Positions 45,226-53,408 of a stretch of 64,000 nt of DNA are shown piece by piece. The stretch comes from Lachnospiraceae bacterium UBA3689 (lineage in GTDB: Bacteria; Bacillota; Clostridia; Lachnospirales; Lachnospiraceae), in the NCBI GenBank assembly GCA_002371465.1, contig DFIU01000026.1:1-64000 (forward strand). The letters run 5' to 3'. The notes under the pieces are model-generated. The model saw nothing but the letters and a program-made list of their open reading frames with translations, made no database searches and was not told the origin of the DNA. The translations under genes were made by a program, and so were the position numbers. Within the stretch, counting starts at the first letter, position 1, and each line of letters begins with the position of its first letter.

Positions 45226-46896
45226 ATGAAACTTAGAAACTTGGCAAGTGTCGGACTTGCAGGGGTAATGGCTCTGTCTATGGCGGCCTGCGGAAACTCT
45301 TCTGCTCCGGCATCGGGGGCAGCAACGTCCAATGCTGCAGTGGCCGAATCCGGCGAGACCCAGGCAGAAGCGAATGCAAAGGCTGCCGGAGTTTTAACCG
45401 CTAATGCAGATCCGGCCAATACGGAAGTGACAGACGAGGCCATCACGATTGGTCTGGCGTCAGAACCTTCTACCCTATTCCCGTCCGGAACCGGTTCGAC
45501 GGAAAATGAAGCCCAGATCGTATATGGGGCAATCACGGATACCCTGGTACACAAGGATCAGGCAACCGGTAAACTCGTACCAGGACTGGCAACGGAGTGG
45601 AAGTGGACGGACGACACCCATCTGCAGTTCACGATTCGAGACGGCGTGACTATGGGAGACGGCAAGGCACTGACAGCGGATGACGTCGTGTATGATGTCG
45701 GCGTCTGGACAACAGCGTCTGCTTCTACCGATACCGGCCGCTTCATTGTCGGCGCGACCAAGGATGATGACACCCACGTAACCATAGAATATAATGTCAA
45801 GGCTCCGGCTATGGTGGAGATGATGTCCATGACCAACTTCGGTATCTTCAGCGAGGCTGAGGTCAATGCAGCCGGAGGTGCGGAAGGCGCATCGAAGGCT
45901 CCGACCTTTGGCTCCGGTAAGTATAAGTTCAAGGAGTGGAAGCACGGAGAGAAGATCGTCCTGGAGCGGAATGACAACTACTGGGACAGCAACTGGAAGG
46001 GCTACTACAAGACCATCAACCTGACCTTCACCAATGATGCGGCAGCAAGAGAGATGGCAGTTGAGTCCGGTGATTCCCAGGTCGCTTATGATATGCCGGT
46101 CAGTCAGGCTGCAACCTTCAAGGGCAGCGATGCGGTCAGCACGGTTGTATATACCTTCGGTCAGGTCGCCCATCTGTGGTACAACATGACCGGTGACCAT
46201 GCGACAAAGGACCTGGCAATGCGTCAGGCTATTGACAAGGCTCTTGACTTTGATGCCCTTGCTCAGGTTGGTACGGCAGGATTCGGTACTCCGGCTCTCG
46301 GCTATTTTGAGGACAACAGTCCCTACTACAATCAGACTTTCACAAAAGAGGAACGCGCGGTAGATCTGGATGGCGCAAAGAAGATTCTGGAGGATGCAGG
46401 TATCGCAACAGACGGCTCTGTTGAGCTGGATATCCTCGGTATGCAGGATACCGCTGCCGTTTACACCGTTATCCAGGAGAATCTCTCCAAGATCGGTATT
46501 AAGGTGAATATCGAAACCGTGGATACTCCGACTTTTGTCCAGGATGCCTTCGGCGGCAATTATGACCTGATTATGGTCGGTGAGTACACGGCAGAGAGAT
46601 ATCCGACTCTTATTCCCTTCCTGCAGAAGGCAACTGTTGATTCCGGCTTCGTTATCGGCGGACCCAAGATCACGACACCGGAGATTGATGCGGCCATTAC
46701 AAAACTGATCGAGGAGAAGGATACCGGCAAGGCCAAGGAAGAGGCGGGCGCTCTTGAGCAGACCATGAAGGATCAAATGATTGTTTCCAATCTCTACCCG
46801 GAGATGAAGGCGGTCATTACCGGAACCGACATTAAGGGATATACGACAAGAGAGAGAGGCTTCATGGATATTACCAACTTCTATAAGAAGGCCTGA
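45226..46896 (+). CDS. family-5 solute-binding lipoprotein (second copy)
   Basis: A 556-residue paralogue of the protein at 43371. Lipobox MAAC with Cys22 and an Ala/Ser/Glu linker to about residue 60. The two proteins align along their whole length; shared motifs include MPVSQAATF, IGIK and DAFxGNYD. Both seem to feed the same permease pair. A GAAGGAGG ribosome site and its own promoter precede it. A strong hairpin terminator follows it, so the permease genes may be made at a lower level. Confidence 0.85.
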   Translation: MKLRNLASVGLAGVMALSMAACGNSSAPASGAATSNAAVAESGETQAEANAKAAGVLTANADPANTEVTDEAITIGLASEPSTLFPSGTGSTENEAQIVYGAITDTLVHKDQATGKLVPGLATEWKWTDDTHLQFTIRDGVTMGDGKALTADDVVYDVGVWTTASASTDTGRFIVGATKDDDTHVTIEYNVKAPAMVEMMSMTNFGIFSEAEVNAAGGAEGASKAPTFGSGKYKFKEWKHGEKIVLERNDNYWDSNWKGYYKTINLTFTNDAAAREMAVESGDSQVAYDMPVSQAATFKGSDAVSTVVYTFGQVAHLWYNMTGDHATKDLAMRQAIDKALDFDALAQVGTAGFGTPALGYFEDNSPYYNQTFTKEERAVDLDGAKKILEDAGIATDGSVELDILGMQDTAAVYTVIQENLSKIGIKVNIETVDTPTFVQDAFGGNYDLIMVGEYTAERYPTLIPFLQKATVDSGFVIGGPKITTPEIDAAITKLIEEKDTGKAKEEAGALEQTMKDQMIVSNLYPEMKAVITGTDIKGYTTRERGFMDITNFYKKA

Positions 46897-46987
46897 GTCT
46901 CTGCCGAAAGAAGACTCGATCCGCTTCTTTTGGAATCTGGAATACAGAAATGAAATTTTAGAAATGAAGCTTCCATAGTTAAAAGGC

Positions 46988-47024
46988 GTGCCATGGAGGA
47001 CGAATTCCTTCATGGCACTCTTTT
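46988..47024 (+). terminator. terminator between binding-protein and permease genes
   Basis: GTGCCATG plus GAGG (46988-46999) pairs with CCTT plus CATGGCAC (47007-47018), then TCTTTT. A stable 12-bp stem, about 100 nt before the permease gene. Probably partial, setting a high binding-protein to permease ratio. Confidence 0.75.
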
Positions 47025-47123
47025 ACATAAAGTCCAGAGAACCCTTGCTCCGCGTGATAAAAGGGCAGCCCCAAAGGCCATACGGAGCAGCTGATTTAGG
47101 TATGATTTAAAGGAGAATCAAGA

Positions 47124-48092
47124 ATGTTAAAATATATTATCAAACGTATCCTTCTCCTGATTCCCATTCTGCTTGGCGTCTCGGCGATTATTTTTGCCCT
47201 GAAGACAGTCACGCCAGGGGATCCGGCGCGGCAGATTCTGGGGAACGATGCGACCCAGGAACAGATCGACGCGAAGCGAGAAGAACTTGGATTGAACGAT
47301 CCGGTTGTGGTTCAGTATGTACGCTATATCGGCGGTGTTGTCAGAGGGGATTTCGGCGACTCTTACCGAACCGGTGAGCCGGTTTTGAAAGAGATTCTGC
47401 CGAGACTTAAGACCTCCGGCGTCATTACGCTGGGAGCTGTCGCCATCGGTGCCTTCCTTGGTATTATTCTGGGGATCCTTTCCGCACTGAAAAAGTATAC
47501 ATGGGTGGACTCTTTAGTCCTGGTGATTTCCATGTTTTTCCAATCTGTGCCGGAATTTGTCGTCGGCCTGGTTCTGATTATGGTTCTTGCCGTAAATCTG
47601 CACCTGCTTCCGACCAATGGAATCGAGAATCCGCTCGGCTATATTATGCCCATGCTCTGTATCGGTCTTCCCTCCATTGCCAGTTACACGCGAATTACCA
47701 GATCCTCTATGCTGGAAGTTCTGGGAGAAGACTATATCCGTACTGCCCGCGCGAAAGGACAGACGGAACACAACATCACCTATCACCACGCCCTTAGAAA
47801 CGCCATGATCCCGGTCGCTCAGTCGATCGGTACCTCGCTTGGCAACTCCATCGGAGGCGGTATGGTTGTTGAGACCGTGTTCGGCGTGCCCGGAGTCGGT
47901 AAGTATATCGTTGACTCCATCACCCAACGTAACTATCCGTCGATCCTGGGCGGCGCTCTGATCATTGCGATTGTCCTGGTCGTAATCAATCTGTTGGTCG
48001 ATATTGCTTTCGTCCTGATCGATCCGAGACTGAAGACAACCATCATTTCAGGCGGCGCATCCAGAAAAAAATCAAAGCCGGCAGCGGCATAA
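47124..48092 (+). CDS. ABC permease, DppB/OppB type
   Basis: A 322-residue inner-membrane permease with six segments, of the DppB/OppB type. The EAA loop that contacts the ATPase appears as YIRTARAKGQTEHNITYHHALRNAMIP at about residues 208-234. AAAGGAG precedes the ATG. It begins a tight four-gene set (DppB, DppC, DppD, DppF; gaps 14, 12 and 3 nt) with both permeases and both ATPases present. Together they would import the ligand held by the two lipoproteins. Confidence 0.88.
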   Translation: MLKYIIKRILLLIPILLGVSAIIFALKTVTPGDPARQILGNDATQEQIDAKREELGLNDPVVVQYVRYIGGVVRGDFGDSYRTGEPVLKEILPRLKTSGVITLGAVAIGAFLGIILGILSALKKYTWVDSLVLVISMFFQSVPEFVVGLVLIMVLAVNLHLLPTNGIENPLGYIMPMLCIGLPSIASYTRITRSSMLEVLGEDYIRTARAKGQTEHNITYHHALRNAMIPVAQSIGTSLGNSIGGGMVVETVFGVPGVGKYIVDSITQRNYPSILGGALIIAIVLVVINLLVDIAFVLIDPRLKTTIISGGASRKKSKPAAA

Positions 48093-48106
48093 GGGAGGAT
48101 TAAAAA

Positions 48107-49015
48107 ATGTCAAAAATGCACACTCCCGCGATGGAGAAAATAGAAAAAAAGAATGCAAAGAGAAAGAAACCGCTGAATCCGACTCCGGCTTACGAGTCCT
48201 GGAAACGATTTCGCAGAAACCCTACTGCTACGATCGGCCTGATCGTCGTGGCAGCCCTGATCCTGGTGGCGATTTTCGCGCCGCTGATCGCGCCCTATGA
48301 TTTTCAGACCCAGGATTACGCGGCTATGATGCAAAAACCGTCCGCCCAGCATCTCTTTGGAACGGATCAGTTCGGTCGGGATATCTTCAGCCGCTGTATC
48401 TATGGAGCCCGCTACTCTTTGATCATCGCGCTTTTCTGCACGATTGCGGCCTTCTTCAGCGGCGGTCTGCTGGGTATTATCGCAGGCTATTTCGGTGGCA
48501 AGGTCGATACCGTAATCATGCGTATCATGGACATTTTCCAGGCGATCCCTATGATCATGATGGCTATGTGCATTGTGGCGGTACTGGGCAATGGCATCCC
48601 GCAGCTGGTTGCAGCGATCATGTTTGCATCCATGCCTACGATGGCAAGAAATAACCGGGCAGCCATTCTTCGTGTACGCGGCAATGACTACATTGAGTCT
48701 TCGGAGGCCATTGGCTGCAACCAGTTCCAGCTGATCTTAAAGCACATGATCCCGAATGCCGTCGGTGTCATGATCATCTATTTCGTCGGCTTCCTTGCCG
48801 TCTCTATCATGATGATGTCGTCGATGAGCTACATTGGCGTGGGACTTGCAGCGCCGACGCCGGAATGGGGCCTCATTCTGAACGACGGAAAGTCCTATCT
48901 GACCTCCGCTCCCTATATGATGCTCTTCCCGGCACTGATGATCATGATTACCTGCTTCGCATTCAACCTCATGGGGGATGGTCTCCGTGATGCGTTTGAT
49001 CCGAAGTTGAAATAA
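48107..49015 (+). CDS. ABC permease, DppC/OppC type
   Basis: A 302-residue partner permease with six segments, a basic N-terminal cytoplasmic stretch (about 1-35), and an EAA loop at IESSEAIGCNQFQLILKHMIPN near residue 196-217. The sequence FGTDQFGRDIFSRCIYGARYSL is a hallmark of DppC/OppC. GGGAGG precedes the ATG. Confidence 0.88.
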   Translation: MSKMHTPAMEKIEKKNAKRKKPLNPTPAYESWKRFRRNPTATIGLIVVAALILVAIFAPLIAPYDFQTQDYAAMMQKPSAQHLFGTDQFGRDIFSRCIYGARYSLIIALFCTIAAFFSGGLLGIIAGYFGGKVDTVIMRIMDIFQAIPMIMMAMCIVAVLGNGIPQLVAAIMFASMPTMARNNRAAILRVRGNDYIESSEAIGCNQFQLILKHMIPNAVGVMIIYFVGFLAVSIMMMSSMSYIGVGLAAPTPEWGLILNDGKSYLTSAPYMMLFPALMIMITCFAFNLMGDGLRDAFDPKLK

Positions 49016-49027
49016 GGAGTTCGTAAG

Positions 49028-50029
49028 ATGGGCGAAAGAATATTGGATGTCAAAGATCTCGTAATTCACTATGAGACCGATGAGGAAGTTGTTGAGGCGG
49101 TAAATAAGATCAATCTGACCCTCGAACGAGGAGAGATCCTCGGTCTGGTGGGCGAGACTGGGGCGGGCAAGACCACGACGGCGCTTGGTATCATGCGGCT
49201 GCTGCCGGATAAGGTCGGACACGTCATACAGGGACACATCCTGTTTGAGGGAGAGGACCTTCTCGGCAAATCAGAAAGAGAGATGCGGTCGATCCGGGGC
49301 AAGAAGATCTCCATGATCTTCCAGGACCCCATGACGGCGCTCAATCCGGTAAAGACGGTTGGCGATCAGATCGCCGAGGTGGTGGAACTTCATAACCATT
49401 GCTCCAAGGCGGAAGCCTTGAAGAGGGCCCAGGAGATGCTGGCCATGGTCGGTATTGTCCCGGAGCGGTACAGGGAGTATCCCCACCAGTTTTCCGGCGG
49501 GATGAAGCAGAGAATTGTTATTGCGATCGCTTTGGCCTGCGAGCCGGACCTGCTGATCGCAGATGAACCGACGACAGCTCTGGACGTGACCATTCAGGCG
49601 CAGATTCTTGACATGATGCGTAAGCTGCAGAGGGAAAACGGCACATCCATGATCCTGATTACGCATGATTTAGGCGTCGTGGCTGAGATGTGCGATCACT
49701 GCGCGGTGATGTATGCCGGGGAGATTGTGGAATTTGGCAGGACGGAGCAGGTGTTTGATAATCCCAAGCACCCCTACACGCAGGCCCTTTATCAGTCTAT
49801 TCCTTCTTTGGACAAGGACGTCCACCGTCTGCATGTGATTCCGGGTATGGTCTGCGATCCGTCCAACCTTCCCGAACATTGCAGCTTTTGTGACCGCTGC
49901 ACCAAGAAAAATGAAAACTGTGCCAAGCACGATCCCTGGATTGTCGATGTGGAAAAAGGACACTATGCCAAGTGCTTCCAGTACACGCCGGAATGGGAAG
50001 GATCGGCTGCCGCCGCAGGGGAGGAATGA
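49028..50029 (+). CDS. ABC ATPase, DppD/OppD type
   Basis: A 333-residue ATPase. Walker A is GETGAGKTT (near 41-49), the signature FSGGMKQR is intact, Walker B is LLIADEPTT, and the C-terminal oligopeptide-type extension has a Cys cluster ([15 protein letters not shown]) that in this family may bind iron-sulfur or zinc. AAGGAG precedes the ATG. It should form a heterodimer with the next gene product. Confidence 0.88.
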   Translation: MGERILDVKDLVIHYETDEEVVEAVNKINLTLERGEILGLVGETGAGKTTTALGIMRLLPDKVGHVIQGHILFEGEDLLGKSEREMRSIRGKKISMIFQDPMTALNPVKTVGDQIAEVVELHNHCSKAEALKRAQEMLAMVGIVPERYREYPHQFSGGMKQRIVIAIALACEPDLLIADEPTTALDVTIQAQILDMMRKLQRENGTSMILITHDLGVVAEMCDHCAVMYAGEIVEFGRTEQVFDNPKHPYTQALYQSIPSLDKDVHRLHVIPGMVCDPSNLPEHCSFCDRCTKKNENCAKHDPWIVDVEKGHYAKCFQYTPEWEGSAAAAGEE

Positions 50030-50032
50030 GAG

Positions 50033-50998
50033 ATGGAAAAAAATCTGCTGGAAGTCAAGAATCTAAAAAAATATTTTTCTACTCCTCACGGTTTGCTCCA
50101 TGCGGTAGACAATGTGACCTTCAACATTGAGAAGGGCAAGACTATTGGGATTGTCGGGGAATCCGGCTGTGGAAAGTCTACCCTGGGCAAGACCCTGATG
50201 CGGCTGCATACGCCGACCTCGGGTCAGGTCTTGTATAAGGGGACCGATATTGCCAGTATGCCGATCAAGGAGTTCAAGAAAAACTACCGGTCCCATATCC
50301 AGATGATCTTTCAGGATCCCTATGCTTCCCTGGACCCCCGTATGAGTGTCCTTCAGCTGGTTGAAGAGCCCATCCGGGTCAATAACCGCAAATTGTCAAG
50401 AGCGGAGGTTTCTTCCAAGGCCAGGGAGATGATGGAGCTGGTTGGTCTGGCAAAGAGACTGGAGAACTCCTATCCTCACGAGCTGGACGGCGGGAGAAGA
50501 CAGAGAATCGGAATCGCCCGCGCCCTGTCCTTAAATCCGGAGTTTATTGTCTGCGATGAGCCGGTGTCGGCTCTTGATGTTTCGATCCAGGCGCAGATCC
50601 TGAATCTGCTGCAGGACCTGCAGGAGCAAAGGGGCCTGACCTATATGTTTATTACCCACGATATGTCGGTTGTAAAACATATCTCGGATGACATTGCTGT
50701 CATGTACCTGGGCCAGATGATTGAGAAGTGTCCGGCAGATGAGATCTTCCGGGATACCATTCATCCTTACTCGCAGGCTCTGCTCTCTGCAATTCCGATT
50801 CCGGATGTCCACGCCAGGCATGACCGCATGGTGCTGAAGGGAGAGCTGACATCTCCGATCAATCCCAAGCCCTGTTGCCGTTTTGCTGCCCGCTGCCCCT
50901 ATGCAACGGATAAGTGCCGGGCGGAAGAACCCATGCTTCGGGAATTAAAGCCCAATCATCAGGTCGCCTGCCACTACGCAGAGAAATTTGTAAAGTGA
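50033..50998 (+). CDS. ABC ATPase, DppF/OppF type, with altered signature
   Basis: A 321-residue ATPase. Walker A is GESGCGKST and Walker B is FIVCDEPVS. The signature loop reads ELDGGRRQR instead of LSGGQ, with Asp in place of the Ser. The intact signature of its partner DppD could give an asymmetric pair with one strong ATP site, as in many heterodimeric ABC systems. The C-terminal Cys cluster (CCRFAARCPYATDKC) is kept. It follows DppD by 3 nt. Confidence 0.86.
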   Translation: MEKNLLEVKNLKKYFSTPHGLLHAVDNVTFNIEKGKTIGIVGESGCGKSTLGKTLMRLHTPTSGQVLYKGTDIASMPIKEFKKNYRSHIQMIFQDPYASLDPRMSVLQLVEEPIRVNNRKLSRAEVSSKAREMMELVGLAKRLENSYPHELDGGRRQRIGIARALSLNPEFIVCDEPVSALDVSIQAQILNLLQDLQEQRGLTYMFITHDMSVVKHISDDIAVMYLGQMIEKCPADEIFRDTIHPYSQALLSAIPIPDVHARHDRMVLKGELTSPINPKPCCRFAARCPYATDKCRAEEPMLRELKPNHQVACHYAEKFVK

Positions 50999-51007
50999 GA
51001 ATAAAAG

Positions 51008-51283
51008 ATGGTTATTGTGATGAATGATGATCGGATAAGTGACGTAGAGGCTTATCTGCCGCTTGCCCGGGCTTTTGTCGAGGATTCGCTTCAACATGAA
51101 AAGGGCTGCCTTGCCATGGAGGTGACGACAGATCCCAAGACACCGGGGCGTGTCGTCTACTTTTCCAAGTGGGAATCGGAGGAGGACTTCCGCGCAACCG
51201 TGGGAGGGGCGATCTTTAATAAGCACATCCCCCAGATGGGGAAGTTCTTCCTGGGCTCTGAAGATAGCATTTTTTACATCTAA
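51008..51283 (+). CDS. ABM-domain (antibiotic biosynthesis monooxygenase-like) protein
   Basis: A 91-residue ferredoxin-like-fold protein of the ABM superfamily, to which quinol monooxygenases and heme-degrading proteins belong. Motifs such as GCLAMEVTTDP and VVYFSKWESEEDF fit. In an anaerobe it is unlikely to use O2, so a cofactor-free isomerase or carrier role is more plausible. It starts 9 nt after DppF with a weak ribosome site. The SnoaL-like gene follows immediately. Confidence 0.7.
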   Translation: MVIVMNDDRISDVEAYLPLARAFVEDSLQHEKGCLAMEVTTDPKTPGRVVYFSKWESEEDFRATVGGAIFNKHIPQMGKFFLGSEDSIFYI

Positions 51284-51307
51284 GTGGAGAAGAAGGGATA
51301 CAGGGAA

Positions 51308-51643
51308 ATGACGAATAAAGAAGTGATCCGCGCCATGTACCGAGAGTTTTTTAATGGACATGATGTGGAGGCTGCAAAGAAGTATGTCCGCGAGGACTAT
51401 GTGCAGCACAATCCCGGTGTCGGGCAGGGGCGGCAGGCCCTGATGGATGGCTTTCGGCAGAAATTTATAGATGAGCCGACCTTCCATCTGGAGATCCAGA
51501 AGATCATCGAAGAGGATGACCTGGTCGCCGTTTATCTGAAAAATGTAGACCCGGAAGGCAAGACTAAGTGCCGGGTCGTTGATATCTACCGGATGCAGGA
51601 TGGCCTGCTGGCGGAACACTGGGATGTGCTGCAGCCGTGCTAA
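51308..51643 (+). CDS. SnoaL-like (NTF2-fold) protein
   Basis: A 111-residue NTF2-fold protein close to SnoaL-type polyketide cyclases and steroid-isomerase-like proteins. The motif YVQHNPGVGQGRQAL holds the typical His-Asn pair, and VVDIYRMQDGLLAEHWDV ends the domain. I start at the ATG at 51308 (AAGGG upstream); a GTG at 51284 touches the previous stop. It may isomerise, cyclise or dehydrate a keto compound. It leads, after a 190-nt gap, to the flavoprotein gene. Confidence 0.72.
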   Translation: MTNKEVIRAMYREFFNGHDVEAAKKYVREDYVQHNPGVGQGRQALMDGFRQKFIDEPTFHLEIQKIIEEDDLVAVYLKNVDPEGKTKCRVVDIYRMQDGLLAEHWDVLQPC

Positions 51644-51833
51644 GGTCAAAAAAAGAGTGAAAAGGTTGACTTGCACTGATGGGTGGTCAATTGGACGTCA
51701 GATTTCGCATGAGATATATGTAAAACATCGAAAATAATAAAACAGCGGAGCGGACTATAATAACTGTATTGAAAGCAGTCAGAGAACCGCTGGACAAGAT
51801 CAATGGATCCCAGGATCCGGAAAAGAGGAAATT
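51644..51833. promoter_or_regulatory. 190-nt gap before the flavoprotein gene, possible promoter
   Basis: A perfect TATAAT lies at 51756-51761, but the -35 box at the right distance is poor; TTGGAC (51691) with TATATG (51715) at 18 nt is an alternative. GAAAAGAGG before the ATG is the ribosome site. The flavoprotein trio probably has its own start point here. Confidence 0.3.
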
Positions 51834-53288
51834 ATGGCAGATTTTGAGACACAGGTTGTCGTTATTGCAGGTGGTCCTGCTGGACTTTGCGCTGCAGTCC
51901 AGGCAGCAGAGGATGGCGCAGAGGTCATCCTGCTTGAGAAGAATGCAGCCGTCGGCGGAGCGGCCAATATGGGTATGGGCCCTCTTGGGATCGGTACAAA
52001 GTACCAGAAAAGACAGATGTACGATATCACCGTTGAGAAGGCTCTTAAGATGTTTATGGAATACACCCACTACAATGTCGATGGCCGTCTGATCAAGAGA
52101 TATTTCGAGCAGTCTGCGGAGACGATCGAGTGGCTGGAAGATATGGGCGTTGAGTTTGAAGGCGCTTACAAGTACTTCACAAAGTCTGAACCCACCTGGC
52201 ACATTGTCAAGACGGATCAGGGAATCGGTCCTCGTGCCGCATCCTTTATGAACAAGGCTCTTTACGCGCGTGGGCAGGAACTGGGCGTTAAGTTCCTGCT
52301 GGAGACAGCAGGCAAGAAGATTCTGAAGGATGAGGACGGAAAGGTCTGCGGCGTTGTTGCTGAGGATAAGGAAGGCAAGGAGATTACAATTGCCTGCAAG
52401 GCTGCCATCATTGCAACAGGCGGCGCCGGCGCTAATCCGGAGTTGATTCAAAAGGAAACTGGCTATAAGTTCGGCGAGGACATGTTCAACTTTGCAATTC
52501 CCGGAAATGTGGGCGATGGGATCCGCATGGCCTGGGAGGCAGGCGTCGATCATGTGCCGGTAAGAATTGAGCAGGCAGCAAACTTTGAAGGAATTGATGA
52601 GCTTCCGCAGTCTATTCCGAACGTGCTGATGCAGCCCAACCTTCTCGTTGACCTTCACGGAAAGCGTGTCATGGACGAGGAAGAGATGCAGAACACTACG
52701 TTCTTAAGCAACGCGGCTTCCCATGCTAAGCACAGAAAGCTCTTCAGCATCGTAGACAGCTCTATCGTTAAGTACTACATGAGAAACGGTGTGGACGAGA
52801 TCTCTATGGTTCGGACCAATCCGGATGTCTCTGACTTCACCGAAGGCGTCCGTATGGCAGCAGAAACCGGAAACAAGGGTCTCTTCGTAGCGGATTCTCT
52901 TGAGGAACTTGCTGAAAAGACCGGAATTGATCAGGAAAATCTTCTGGAGACCATTGAAGAATATAATGACTACTGCGACAGCACCGATGAGGAGTTCTTC
53001 AAGAGGAAGAAGTACCTTCGTCCGCTGGTCAAAGCTCCCTACTATGCGGCAGCGATCCGTCCGGGCGGGTACGGAACGGTCGGCGGCATTCGCATCAACG
53101 AGAACTGCGAAGCCTGCGACAGCGAGTTTGAGCCGATCCCGGGTCTGTATGCTGCCGGCGCGGATGCCTGCAACATCTATGACGACTCTTATATGTTCCT
53201 TCTTCCCGGCAACTCCATGGGATTCGCCGTCAATACCGGACGTATCGCCGGAATGCAGGCTGTGGAATATATCGATGATGAGGATTGA
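51834..53288 (+). CDS. FAD-dependent fumarate-reductase/KstD-like flavoprotein
   Basis: A 484-residue cytoplasmic flavoprotein of the succinate dehydrogenase/fumarate reductase superfamily. The dinucleotide motif IAGGPAG (11-17) has Ala in place of the first Gly. The active-site strand reads YGTVGGIRIN near residue 403, more like ketosteroid dehydrogenases (GTxGG) than fumarate reductases (HTMGG). There is no FMN-binding or heme domain and no signal peptide. It would reduce (or oxidise) a C-C double bond, drawing electrons from the two iron-sulfur proteins that follow. Confidence 0.78.
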   Translation: MADFETQVVVIAGGPAGLCAAVQAAEDGAEVILLEKNAAVGGAANMGMGPLGIGTKYQKRQMYDITVEKALKMFMEYTHYNVDGRLIKRYFEQSAETIEWLEDMGVEFEGAYKYFTKSEPTWHIVKTDQGIGPRAASFMNKALYARGQELGVKFLLETAGKKILKDEDGKVCGVVAEDKEGKEITIACKAAIIATGGAGANPELIQKETGYKFGEDMFNFAIPGNVGDGIRMAWEAGVDHVPVRIEQAANFEGIDELPQSIPNVLMQPNLLVDLHGKRVMDEEEMQNTTFLSNAASHAKHRKLFSIVDSSIVKYYMRNGVDEISMVRTNPDVSDFTEGVRMAAETGNKGLFVADSLEELAEKTGIDQENLLETIEEYNDYCDSTDEEFFKRKKYLRPLVKAPYYAAAIRPGGYGTVGGIRINENCEACDSEFEPIPGLYAAGADACNIYDDSYMFLLPGNSMGFAVNTGRIAGMQAVEYIDDED

Positions 53289-53332
53289 TGCCAAAAGACC
53301 TGCCTGAGCAGTCTTACGCGTCGCCAAATATG

Positions 53333-53390
53333 GAACTGGTCACCTGCATAGTAAAAAACGATCTAGCAGCTGACCAGTTCTTTGTTATTT
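53333..53390 (+). terminator. terminator-like hairpin inside the flavoprotein operon
   Basis: GAACTGGTCA (53333-53342) pairs with TGACCAGTTC (53371-53380), plus CTGC/GCAG inside, then TTTGTTATTT. It lies between the flavoprotein and NuoG-GltD genes and may lower expression of the latter. A smaller hairpin (AAGAC..CTGC/GCAG..TCTT) lies at about 53295-53315. Confidence 0.65.
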
Positions 53391-53408
53391 ACACGGAGGA
53401 GAGATGAC

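Noticed and set aside
45475..47013. Long minus-strand open frame (512 codons) opposite the second binding-protein gene
   Set aside because: It is antisense to a clear lipoprotein gene and its translation resembles no family; it follows from the codon pattern of the true gene.
47124..50998. Nickel-uptake assignment for the Dpp/Opp importer
   Set aside because: Family-5 importers include nickel systems, but there is no nickel enzyme or nickel-responsive gene nearby, and the operon is metabolic.
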